A DNA stretch of 64,000 bases from the NCBI GenBank assembly GCA_963575745.1, contig CAUYUJ010015754.1, positions 1 through 64,000 of the forward strand. The letters run 5' to 3'. The notes beneath the pieces were generated by a model that saw only the letters and a list, made by a program, of their open reading frames with translations, ran no database searches and was not told the origin of the DNA. Below are positions 10,501 through 22,900 of this stretch, piece by piece. Numbering within the stretch: the stretch's first letter is position 1; every line of letters begins with the position of its first letter. Origin of the DNA: Prorocentrum cordatum (taxonomy: Eukaryota > Sar > Dinophyceae > Prorocentrales > Prorocentraceae). A program made the position numbers and the translations under genes.

Positions 10501-13500
10501 GAGGGCAGGTGAGGCTGAGGCTGAGGCTGAGCAGGGCTGAGGCTGAGGCTGAGGCTGAAGCCGAGGCTGACGGCAGATGAGGCTGAGGGCTGAAGAGGCT
10601 GAGGCTGAGGCAGAGGCAGGCTGAGGCTGAGGCTGATGCAGGCTGAGCGATGAGGCTGGCTGCTGAGGCAGGCTGAGCGGGCCTTCTGAGGCTATGAAGG
10701 GTGCGACTGAGGCAGGACGAGGCTGAGGCCGAGGCTGGAAGGCAGACTGATGCTGAGGCTGAGGCCGAGGCTGTAGGCAGACTGAGGCTGAGGCTGAAGC
10801 AGGCTGAGGCTGAGGCTGAGGCAGGCTGAGGCTGAGGCAGGCTGAGGCTGAGGCTGAGGGAGGCTGAGGCTGAGGCTGTGACTGCGACTGCCGTTGCCAC
10901 TGCGACTGTCATCGCGAATGCGACTACGACTGCGAGAACAGCAGAACTCTACAACTGGATTCTCATCTGAATCGTAAGGGGAATGCTTCCAGATATGCTC
11001 CTACACATCGCTGTTAGGTTGCTTTGCCGGGATTTTTTTTTCTCTCGCGACGCGAGCGTGCCTGGGTCTGAGCGCTCCAGCTCCGGTGAGGAAAACCATG
11101 CAGCATCCGCGCGGCGCGCAGCAGTCATATTATCCAGTCCACACGTCCGTCCCGTAGGAGGTGGGACGACGTTCGCGCGGCGATGTTCTGACGAACGCCC
11201 AGCGTAAATCCGACGTGCATCCGACGTGACTCCGACGCGAACCCAACGTGAATATGACGCAAATCCTACGTTCATCTGACGTACACTGACTAATTCCAGG
11301 CAGGGGAGACTCGGCGCTGGTATATCTGGGGTCGACAACTGGCCTAATCTGGATGAGCGTTAATCCCGCTTGATCCGGCTTCATCCTGCTTAATCTGGCT
11401 TTCAACCCACTGAATCCGGCGTGCGTTCCAACCGAGTCCGGCTAAATGTGGCTCAATGGCCTCTTTATCGGGCGTGGTATTTTCAATGGTTCTGGTGAAG
11501 ACCTCCCAGCAGTTGCCTCCCAACCCGAGGGCGCTGGCGCGGCGACGTTCCGACGAAAGTCCGGCCAAAGCCAGGAGCGGAGACTCGCGTGAGAGATGGG
11601 ACGACGTTCGCGTGGCGATGTTCCGACGAGAGCTTGACGCACATTCGACGTAATTCCGGGAATCCGTCGTAAATCCGACGGAGACCCATTGCGATTCCGC
11701 CGTATTTGTGGATTTACCTCAGAACCCCAGGCGCCCTGAGATCCAACCTTGCGGAAAAAACGTGCACCATCACGAAACATCTTGTCCGAAAACCTAGACC
11801 CGATTGTTCTGCAGCGTTTTTCGGGGTGGATCGAGCTCTGCAGGGTCCCAGGGCCCGAAGCTGGGCGAAGACACCCGGTGTGACAGGAAAACATGGAAAA
11901 ATATGGGAAGTGGGGGGGAAGACAAAAGCTCAGAAAATATTGAAAAATAGGTTTTTTTTGTTAGTTGTGTGTATTTACTTGTGTGTCCTTGGGGCGCCTG
12001 GGCCCGGGCGGCCCAGGGAGGGGCAGACTCGCGGGGGCGCCGGCGCGGCCGAGGCCGAGGCGGTGCATCGGTGACGTCGGCGATGCATCGGCGCCGTCGG
12101 CGTGGAGAGAAGCGGGCTCCGTCCACGTCGAGCCTCATCTGCGATGTATCGGCGATGCGGCGCGATCCTCCGACTCCTCCTCCTCCTCCTCCTCCTCCTC
12201 CTCCTCGGACTCCTCGGACTCCGTTCAGACTGCCTTTATCTTTGCACCCCAGGCCAGGGGGACCCGCGAGGGCGCCGGCGCGGCCGAGGCCGAGGCGCCC
12301 ACGAAGTCCTCGGCGGCGGCGCTGGCTGCCGCCTACGAGGCGGGCCTCAAGGCGGAGGGGCAGGCGCCCAAGGCCGCGGAGGCCGTTCTCCTCCCTCCTC
12401 CTCCGTCCTCCTCCCTCCTCCTGCTCCTCCTGCTCCTCCTCCTCCTCCTCCTCCTCCTCCTCCTCCTCCGTCCTCCTCCGTCCTCCCTCCTACTCCTTCC
12501 TCCTCCTCCTTCGTCTCCTCTCCCTCCTCCGTCCTCCCCTCATCCTCCTCCTCCGTCCTCCTCCTCCCTCCTCCTCATTTCCTCCTCCTCTTCTCCTCCT
12601 CCTCCCTCCTCCTCCTCCTTCACATCCCTCCTCCTCCTCCTCCTCTCGTTCCTCCTCCTCTCCGTCATCCTCCGTCATCCTCCTCATCTTGTCCTCCTCC
12701 GTCCTCCTCCTCCTCCACCCTCCCTCTCCTCCTCCTCCGCCGCCTCATCATCCTCCTCCTCCTCCTCCTTCCTCATCCCTCCTCCACCTCCCTCCTCCTC
12801 CTCCTCCTCATCCCCTCCTCCTCATCTCCTCTCCCCCTCCAGGGCGACTCCTCCTCCTCCTCCTCCTCCTCCTCCTCCTCCTCCTCATCCTCCTCTCTTT
12901 TCCGTAGCCATTTTGGCTCAAGTCCGTAGCGGTTTCGCTCAGCACTTGAGATTTTGGCAAGGGGATCCAGCGGCCCCACCTGCTTTCTCCTGGCACTACC
13001 AGCCAGGCCACATCCAGCGATACAGTAACCTCTGTGCCAGCACGGGCACGTTTCTCTTTCCAGTGAGCTCCTGCAGGAGCCCATGCCGAAGGATGTTAAA
13101 GGATATCTCACTTGCTCGGCGTGCAGGTACAGATGGAACTTCAAGACAAACACGTTCTGCTACACCTGCCAGGCCACGCTCCTCCCGAACGAGATGCCTT
13201 GGAGAGTCGCCCAGGGTGTGTGGGCCTCCCCGCCGCATGGAGCAGGCGGCCAGCCGCCTGCGGGTGCGGGGTCGCCGCCCTACCCGCCAGGCACGTGGCC
13301 GCAGTGGGGAGCGCCGCCTAGGAGATTGGCGCCGCCCCGCACCTCCACTCCTCCGCAGCGAGGCTCGCCGCCGACCACTGACGCCCTCTTGGACGAGCTC
13401 AAGGCCAGGGTCGGGGACGCGGCGACTGCGGAGATGGCGGCGCTCCAGCAGGCCTTGGCGCCACCGCAACAGACGAAGGCCCCTCCAAGAGAGCCCCTGC

Positions 13501-16500
13501 TGGAGGAGACTGTCTCAGCAAAAGGGGTGGCCTGCCGCAGGGCCCAGAAGTGGCTACGAGAGTGTGTGGCGAAGGAGGACGAGGCGGCACGGTGGCTTCA
13601 GGAGCTGCGGGCCGCCACAGCGGAGGCAGCCGTCGAGGCCTACGACGCGGAGCAGGCGTGGAAGGATGAGCTACGGGTTGAGCTTCAGCGTGCAGGCGAG
13701 CACCGACCTTGCCCACCAGAGGAGGCAGCCGCGAAGCCAGCAGGCTCCCAGATCAACTTGTCGGAGTTGCTCACGGGCGAAGGGGGCATCGACACCGTTG
13801 AGATCGTGGATGGGTCCGTGCTCGACCTTTCGGACCTGGAGCTCGACGATGCGGACAGGGAAAGCTGGACAAACCTCAAAGCCAACATGGCGTCACAGAT
13901 CCAGCAGGCCATCCTGGCAGCTATCGGGCCAAGCGCTGAGCACATCCAGAAGCTCAGGCAAGAAGCTAGAGACATGCGTCAGCGGCTCGCCAGCAAGAGG
14001 GCCCGCAAGGACCCAAGTGGAGGCGCGACGCCGACACCAGAAGCAGCACCAGCGGAGACGGCAGGTGCGACGGCCAACACTGGGTCAGCGAGCTCTGCAG
14101 GCGCTGCTGGCGCTGGTGCTGCTCCTTCAGCCGCTGGGGGCCCAGGCGAACCACACCCAAAGCAGCGGGACCCCGAGAAGGTCAAAGCCTTGGTCGAAGC
14201 AGCTCGCGCCCACAACACAGAGTCCAGTCTTTGACGGGGCTTCTTGGCGAAGGATGGCATCGGGGCACCAAGGTGTCCTTGGGGAGCCCGAGGGGCAGAC
14301 CCTAAAGGGGCAGAGGCGGTGGCCACCGTTTTTGGGGCGCACTGGCGTCCTTGGGGAGCCACAACGGCAAACCCTAAAGGGAGGCGCGGGTAGCGGGCTC
14401 TTGACCAATGCCGCAGACATGCGGGTGGGCGATCCCTTTGGTCGTGCCCAGCCTCTCGTCGGCGCCGCGGATGCGCGGGATGCAGCCCCCGACGAGAGCG
14501 ACCCCTCCCACGCTGCTCACGGTTGGCCGCCGCCTCCCCCAGGAGTGAGCAAGGCTCTTTCACTTTTCTCTCAGGTCACTTACAACTCTTACGATTGGCG
14601 GAGGATGGCATCGGGGCACCAAGGTGTCCTTGGGGAGCCCGTGGGGCAGACCCTAAAGGAGCAGAGGTGGTGGCCACCGTTTTTGGGGCGCACTGGCGTC
14701 CTTGGGGAAACGGCAAACCCTAAAGGGAGGCGCGGGTAGCGGGCTCTTGACCAATGCCGCAGACATGCGGGTGGGCGATCCCTTTGGTCGTGCCCAGCCT
14801 CTCGTCGGCGCCGCGGATGCGCGGGATGCAGCCCCCGACGAGAGCGACCCCTCCCACTCTGCTGGCGGTTGGCCGCCGCCCCCCCCAGGAGTTAGCAAGG
14901 CTCTTTCACATTTCTCCCTGGTCACCTACAACTCGAACGCTTGGTCGACTGGTCTTAAGTTTTTGGAATGGTCGAAGCTGGTCAAGGGCACTGTGTATGA
15001 TGCCGTTCTGGTCCAAGAGCACCGTTTGCTTCAACATCAGATCCAAGCCCCCAGGGCCTGGGCCCATCAGGCGGGGTACGCTTCTTCTTTTCAGCCAGCG
15101 GCCAGCACAGGGATAACGGACAGAGAATCGTCAGCAGGCACGGCGGTGCTGGTCCGCAGTCAACTTGGCGCAGCAGGATACCAGCATCGGTTCCTCGGCG
15201 AGCGCGTGGCGGCTTGCAGAGTCGCTTTGGCCTACAACGTGGAGGTGCTGGTAGTCTCGGTATACGGGCATACTACTTTGGGGCTCAGCGGGGCCAATCT
15301 CGATTTCTTGGAGCAGGTCAGCGCGGTGGTAGCAGAGGCTAACATCCCTTTCGTCATCGGCGGTGATTGGAATATTGACGCTGAAGAGCTCAGGGAGCCC
15401 CAGTGGACTGGGCACCTCGGGGCCAGCATCCTGCGGCCAGAAGGTGCGACCTGCCACGACCACTGCTACGACTTTTTCGTCATCAGCGGGTGCCTGGACT
15501 ACCGCGTCGACTGGTGCGCTGGAGTGGCCGACGCCCCAGTAGGGCCGCACTCTGCGGTGGCCCTCCGCATGCGAGCGCTGGCTGGCCAGGCCAAGGTTTG
15601 GAAGCGCATTGTGCCCAAGCGTTTCCCTCTGCCCCAGGATGATGATGAGAGGATGCAGCTGGTTTTTTCGGGATCCTGGGACGGCCCAAATTTTTTGGGC
15701 CTGGATCCTCTGGACGCTGCGTCCAGATGGTTCTCCTCTGCGGAAAGGGCCCTCGCTGAGGTCCACGGTGTGACGGACCCCAAGTTTTTCGGCCGACACA
15801 AGGGCTGTCAGATACAGCCCGTCCCTCTGCGAGCAGCTTGGGGCCAAGAGCTCTACCAGCGTTCTAATCTGCTCACTCAGAAGTGGCTTTCGCTGCGCCG
15901 CCTGTCCATCCAGTTTTTAAAAGCTACTAAACCAGAGGTTCAGGCTCAGCTGGTCAGGATTGCATCGCCCCTCTCAACTTTGTTCGCGGAGGCGGGGCAG
16001 GAACAGCTCCGTGGACTTACCCTGGCTAACTTCTTTACGCAGCTGGCCGACAGCGCGACCAGAGGGCCGCTAGTGGACGCGGTCCAAGCGGAGGTCGTCA
16101 GCAGGGTGAAGCAGGAGGCGGCTGAAGGCCGACAGAAGTGGAAGTCGTGGGCGAAGTCGTCGGTGGCTGGATGTGGTCGTGTCGCTCACAGGTTCAGCAA
16201 AGGCCCAGCCCCTCCGCCCCTGCCAGTTTTCGAAGAGGTCGATGACCAGGACCTCCCGCAGAATCGGCTTTCGATTCTGGTAGGCCAGGCCGCTCTAGAG
16301 CAGACCCTCAAGGAGTGGATTCCCATTTGGACCAGCGCCGAGCGCGAGGGGGAGCAGCATCCCCTTGACTGGACGGTGGAGGATTCGCTCGAGCCGATCT
16401 CTGCTGAACAGGTTCTAGAAGCGGCGGCTTCTTTCAGCCCGACCACGGCTTTGGGTTGGGATGCGTTCAGCCCGCGGCTCCTGTTGCAGCTCCCTCGGCC

Positions 16501-16878
16501 GCTTGTTGAGGCCTTTGCGGCCATCCTCGCTGCTGGGGAAAGGAATCCGAGGGTGGATCAGATGTGGCTAGTGCTGATCGTTTTTCTCGACAAGCCTTCG
16601 GGAGGAGTCCGACCGATAGGGCTGCTTCCCCTCTTTGCGAGGGTCTGGGGCAGAATTAGGCACAGGCTGTGCTCTGAGTGGGAACGTCGCGCTGATGAGC
16701 GTTTCTTTTGGGGTATGAGCACCAGCGCAGCCTGTGACAAGAGCGCTTGGGTCCACAACGCTCTTGCAGCCTATGCCCGTTCCCAGCCTGGCTGGGCCTC
16801 TTGCACGCTTTTCATAGATCTGCGCAAGTTCTATGAACACATCTCGCACCAGGAGTTGCGAGAAGCCGCCAAGCATGC

Positions 16879-16974
<96 letters not shown>

Positions 16975-19900
16975 CGGAAGCCCTCTTGAGGAGCTACTGT
17001 TCGATGTACCGTGCACCGCGTAGGGTCTCGTGGCAAGGCGCGGTCAGCAGAGTCCTCGTGCCGAACGGCACGGTAGTTGCAGGGTGCTCTGGGGCCACCA
17101 CTCTGTCCCGCTTGCTCCTCTTAGCTTGTTTGCGGCGCGCGGCGTCGGCCAGCCCAGTCGTCTGGATAAAAAATGTAGTCGACGATGTCTCGCTGCGCGC
17201 GGTTGGAGGCAAGGAAGTAGTTCGCAGGGAGCTCGGGCAAGCGTTCCGCATGATAACGGCAGACCTAAGAAAAAAGGGGCTGCCCATCGCCTGTAATAAG
17301 CTCGGCCTCCTCTCTTCCTAGGGGGAGGTGGCGGACGGGATCCTCCTCGATTGTGGCCTCCCAGAGTCGGTGCGCGCCCAGGTCCATCGGGATCTAGGAG
17401 GTGACGCGACCGACGGCAGCCGTAGGCGAGTAAGCACACATCACGATCGTTTCTGCGCCGCCCAAGCCAAGGTCGGCAAACTCGTGGCCCTCAGAAACGC
17501 TGGAGCCCCAGCGGGCTTTGTTTTTCGGGCTGGAGTTTCTGCCAAGGCTCTATGGGGAGCCAACATCCAAGGGCTCCCTGACGGCAAACTTAATCAACTA
17601 AGGGTAGCTGCGCTGCGCGCTGAAGGGCGGTTGCCTCGCGGCTGCTCCCTGGACTTAGCTTCCATGTGCGCGCGTGGCGGCTGGACCCGAGACGCATTGG
17701 TCTTGGTCACAGCCGATGCTCTGAAAACATATGTGCAGATCCTCAGAGACAATCGCCTGTCCCCATCGGTGCTTCGATTTCTTTTTACCCAAGGGCAGGC
17801 CATTGCGTCAAAAGCCCGCCCATGGGCGCAGGTCAAGGACCCTGTGGCGGCTCTAATCCTCACTGCGGGGCGATCAGGTCTGACTTTCACCGACCCCTGG
17901 ACGCTGTGCGAGGCCTCAGGGCAGGTTTGGTCCCTGGCCTCTGTCTCGCCTGCCTTCGTTGCTCGCCGTGCTCGCTTCGCTGCACGTCGCCTGTCTGATC
18001 ACCGAGGCCTCAGCAAAATCAGCGGAGGCAAGGGTTGGTTAGGCGAATTTTTTTGGCGCCCCCTCAACGAGAGGCTGCACTGCAGACGGCAGCAAGGCGA
18101 CGATGACGGGGCGGAGTCGGGTACGGGTGGAGCTTGGGGGGTGCGGGAGCAGAGGACCTTGAGAGGCCTTGTTATGGGCTCGCACTGGTGCCATCACAGG
18201 CTTCACCAGCACGACCCCCAGCTCGAGGCAGACTGCCTCATCTGTCACGGGGCCAGAGGCACCCTTTTTCACAGGCACTTCGAGTGCCCTGCCCGTGCAG
18301 CTTGGCGGCGAGACCATCTCCCGCCTGAGCTCCAGGCAGCGGCTGCTCGTCTTGCTCGCTGCCCAGTTGAACTGCAAGAGCGATTCGCCCGAGGCATCCT
18401 CCCTGACCCCTGTCAGCTGCTCGCGCGGAGGCCCTGGGGCCCAGCGTGGGAGTTCAGGGCTGAAGGAGTGGGTGCGTGTTTGGCGGTGGATAACGCTCAC
18501 GTCTTCTGTGGCGGCTCGGGTCACGATGGAATGTTCCCCGCTTTGCGTTCGGCAGGCTGGGGAGTTGCCATTTATGACAGCGAGCGTCGCTGGATCACGG
18601 GCTGGTTTGGAGCCGTCCCGCCAGCCACTCTGCCTGACCAAGTCGCCCGAGATGGCGAAGATTTTGCAGTTTTCATGGCCGCGAGTTTTTTAATTGGCAC
18701 GTTCACGCTTTACTCTGACTGCAAAGGAACTCTCGAGTGCTGTCGCCATAGAAGCTGGGCCGAGAGTCCAGCCAACACACGTATGCATCTGTGGAAGGAG
18801 CTGTATGCTAAAAACGATTTGTCTGGGGTGAGCTGCTGCAAGGTCAAGGCCCATTCGAGCATGGATGACGTTCGGGAAGGTAAGATCAGCCTGTTTGAAA
18901 AAAAAACGGGCAACGACGCCGCCGACCGTTTGGCCAAGCAAGGCGCCGATCTCAGCAGGCAAGACCCTCAGGATATGCTAGTGGTCAAAGGCATGCTGTT
19001 TATGGCCCGTCAGGTCACCTCTTTCATTACCAGGGCCGAGGTTCATTATTCCGACCTAGGCGTGTTTGATAATGTGGGCGCCCAGGGGCTCACCCTCATT
19101 TCGCTCGAGGGCGGCGAAGGCCTGGAGGAGGACCTGGAGGAGCTCAGGAGGAGGGAGGCGGCGGAGGGACGATCTGCTGCTGCTGCTGCTCCCCCTCCTG
19201 CCCCAGCGGACCCCTCCCAGGACCTGCCTGAGGTGCCCCTGGGCCCCGACCTGGCCGTCCTGGCCAGGGATGCTCACCAGGCCCCCTGGAAGCAGGGCGG
19301 CCACCAGCTGTTGGAGTTCCCGCTGCACGGTGAGGATCTCGCTCCAATATTTTTTTGCTCCACGTGTGGAGGGTATGCGACGGTCTCGGTCGGAGCTAGA
19401 GGCCTCAAGTCGGTCTGCCCTGGGGCCCAAGCGAGTCTGATAGACCCTGGCCGCAAAAACACCCGCGCTGTTTTAAGGTCGAAACATCCCAATCGCGCCT
19501 TTAAGCTTGGCCCCTGGAAGTCGCCTGGGGAGCGGGCTCGGGAGGTCTTTGGGGGTTTGGACGGCGGCCCAGGGGTCCAGCGAAAGGGCCAGCGAAGTGC
19601 GGTGGTCCCTGGATTTGTACCTGACCCCATCTGCTCGGCAGACTGTCTGCAGGCGTTCGGTTTGAATGAAACTGAAGCCCGAGTGCTTGGGGCCAGGCTG
19701 CGGGAAAAGCAAAGGGTTGCCGCAGACTTGGCGTTTGAAGACGGCTAGCTGTTGTTGCCCTGGGGGGCCTTGTCGCTGGCCCCTGACAGGTCTTTGGCCT
19801 TCCTGTCAGGGTGACAAAAAGGTCCACTCCGATGGGCCCCCCTCGGGCGTTTTGTTTCAGCTGACTGTCGGATTTTTTCTCTTCCCCCCCCCTCGGTGGC

Positions 19901-22900
19901 GTGCGATCCTCCTCCTCCTGCTCCTCCTCCTCCTCCTCCTCCTCCTCCTCCTCCTCCGTCTTCCTCCTCCTCTCCTCCCTCCTCCTCCTCCTCCTCCTCC
20001 TCCTCCTCCTCTCTCTCCGTCCTCCTCCTCCGTCCTCCTCCTCCGTCCTCCTCCTCCTCCTCCTCCTCCTCCTCCGTCCTCCTCCTCCTCCTCTCCTCCT
20101 CCTCCTCCTCCTCCTCCTCATCCTCATCCTCCTCCTCCTACCCTCCTCCTCGTCCTTCTCCGTCCTCTTCCTCCTTCTCCCTCCTCCTCCACTCCTCCTC
20201 CTCCTCCTCCTCCTCCGTCCTCCTCCTCCGTCCTCCTCTTTCTCCTCCGTCCTCCGTCACCTCCCTCCTCCTCCGTCCTCCTCCGTCCTCCTCCGTCCTC
20301 CTCCTCCTCCTCCTCCTCCTCCCTCCTCCTCCTCCTCCTCCTCCTCCTCCTCCTCCTCCTCCTCCTCCTCCGTCCTCCTCCTCCTCCTTCTCCTCCTCTT
20401 CCTCCTCCTCCTCCTCCTCCTCCCTCCTCCCTCCTCCTCCTCCTCCTCCTCCTCCTTTCGTCCTCCTCCTCCTCCGTCCTCCTCCGTCCTCCTCCTCCTC
20501 CTCCTCCTCCTTCGTCCTCCTCCTCCTCCGTCCCTCTTCTCCTCCTCCTCCTCCTCCTCTCCTCCCCCTCCACCTCCCCCTCCTCCTCCTCCTCTCTCCT
20601 CCTCCTCCTCCTCCTCCTCCTCCTCTTCTTCCGTCCTCCTCCTCCGTCCCTCCCTCCGTCCTCCTCCTCTCTCCTCCTCCTCCTCCTCCTCCGTCCTCCT
20701 CCTCCTCCTCCTACTCCTCCTCCGTCCTCCTCCTCCTCCTCCTCCTCCTCCCCCTCCTCCGTCCTCCTCCTCCGTCCTCATCCTCGTCTTCCATTGAGGC
20801 CGCGGATGCCGAGCAGCCAGAGGAGGTCCTGAGGGATCAGGCTTCGGGCGTGGCGCAACCCAGACCCCCTCGAGTCATGGAACAATCACGACGGGAGTTT
20901 TTTTGGCTTTTGTTCAGCCTTTGGTGGCCCTCGCCGGGCCTCGGGTCTCGAGGCCCGAGTCGGAGCCGTCAAACAACGACTTGGGATGAAGAACCGGTCA
21001 TGGGGATTGGGTCAAGACCTCGAGGGGTGCACGTGACGTCGGAGGTCTGGGAAAGGTGCATCTTTTTCGGAAACTGGAACATATACATTACCAGTGGCGG
21101 GCGGTTTCTCAATCCCACGACTTTCTTGAGGGTCGGGGACGACGTCGGGGTGGTGTGGTGTATACTGTTCCCCCTTTTTCCAAGGGAAGTAATGACAAAT
21201 GTATACACCAGGATGCCGTATACACCATAATCTGCTTTCTTGTGCGAATCTCAGTGCGGGACCGGAAAAAGCATCGGTGTATAAGCTTCGATTCCTTACT
21301 TTTGTGCCCGAAATGGGCGAACCAAAAGGTACCAATAGCGCTACTCTAGGGACCTCTCCCGGGACGCGTTCTGACTGGGATTTCGAGGCGAATCCAGCGG
21401 TGGCGACGAGGGCCTCCGAGGAGGCCGACCAAGGGGAAAACGGGCAGAGGGTAGCGGTGTCGGTACCTTGTCTTCCTCCGATTCATCTGGCCCGGAGAGC
21501 CCCCCTGTGGTCCAAAGGACACACGAAAGTTCTGTTGCATCTTCGGGGGACCTCGCCTGTCCCCAAAATTGGTGGCTTTTGGGGGGCCCGACGCGGGCTC
21601 GATGCGGACTCGACGCGGATTGGGCATGGATTCGACGCGGATTCGACACGGATTCGACACGGATCTGACGCGTCCGACATGGATTCGACACGGATTCGAC
21701 GCGGACAGGGCCGCGACGGGACAGACAAGGTCCCCCGAGGATGCAACATAACGAAAGATGCATGTTTCTTTCCCCCGCCTCGCCGTCTATCGCCCCCCAT
21801 GAAGCCACGCCCGAGCAGGAGCCGTGGGACCCGGCGCTGCCGGAGCCGGAGGAGCCCGCGGGGGAATCCGGATGTCCGAGGATGCCGTTTTTCCAGCCGG
21901 CGTCTTCTCTCCCGTAGGTCGACTCTCGACCCTGACTTTCCAGAGAGCTATTTTCTAGCACGGGAGGCCCAAACAACCTAAAAAACGGAACGAAACAGCC
22001 TAAAGCGAAGACATAGAATAGCTCTGGGATAGGTTTTTCAGTCTCGTGCTGTTTTTTAGCCCTCCTGGAAGGTCAGGGGAGGGCCCCTTTTCGGGCCCAT
22101 GAGCAATCAAACGTGGATCCGCGACGAAAAGCTGCACCCCGGAGGCGGTCGGGAAGGCACCCCCGCGCTGCCGGAACCAGGGGAGCCCCAGGCCTCTGAG
22201 GCTGCGACTCTTGTCGGCGGCGCAGTGCCGCGGTTCTGTCGGCTGGCGTTTCTTCCTAGCCTTCGGCCCCCTGGAGCCACGCTCGGGCCCCAGGGCCATC
22301 AAACGTGGATCCGCGACGAAAAGCTGCACCCCGGGAAGCGGTCGGGAAGTCGCCCCCGCGCTGCCAGAGCCAGGGGAGCCCCGGGTCTCCGAGGGCGCGA
22401 CCTGTGTCAGCGGCGCAGTTCCGCGGTTTTGTCGGCTGGCGTTTCTTCTTGGATTTTGGCCCCAGGGCCACGTTCGGAGGAGGAGGAGGAGGAGGAGGAG
22501 GAGGAGGAGCAGGAGGAGCCACCTTCGGGCCCCAGGGCCATCAGACACGGAGCCGGGAGGGAACTGACGAACGAACAACACACACCCATACCCATAAGGG
22601 GGTCGCTGGGAGGAGGACTGGCTATGGGTATGGGTGCGGGTTGTCGGACCCCAGGGAACGCTCCCGTTCGAGCGGGACCCCCAGCCGACAACACGCACCC
22701 ATAGCCCTTTCCGACCCCCCTATGGGTATGGGTGTGTGCTGTTGGTTCGTCACGAAAAGCTGCACCCTGGGAAGCAGTCGGCGCTTTCGGGGCTGCGGAT
22801 CGAAAACAATTCGATCGGAGGTGTTCAGGGGATCGGGGCGCGGGTGGTGGGGGTCGGCCCTGGCGGGGGTCGGCTTGCCACTTCTGGTCCCGGATCATTT

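Larger units (their letters stand above)
12901..19906 (+). mobile_element. LINE 1: non-LTR retrotransposon, near full length
   Basis: It begins with a spliced-leader copy, has ORF1 (13083-14234) and then ORF2 with APE-type endonuclease, reverse transcriptase, a zinc knuckle and RNase H, and ends in a short 3' UTR with GCGTTTTGTTTCAG at 19847-19860. It lies on the same strand as the host gene, inside intron 2 and inside a CCT array. Disabling lesions are 94 Ts in the RT domain, which shift the frame, and one in-frame TAG (17319-17321). A 351-bp tandem duplication (14247-14940) lies at the ORF1/ORF2 boundary. Little other decay is visible, so the copy looks young. Confidence 0.92.

Noticed and set aside
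12901-12922. Spliced-leader RNA gene
   Set aside because: No GT donor, Sm-like site or stem-loops follow; the next bases are a second leader and LINE ORF1.
11965-14739. 924-codon plus-strand frame
   Set aside because: It crosses a CCT array and then reads LINE 1 ORF1 in the wrong register, giving Arg/Ser-rich nonsense; the zinc finger is in the 13083 frame.
16881-16974. Poly-A tail marking the 3' end of a LINE
   Set aside because: It is T on the plus strand and interrupts the RT domain; RT, knuckle and RNase H continue beyond it on the same strand.
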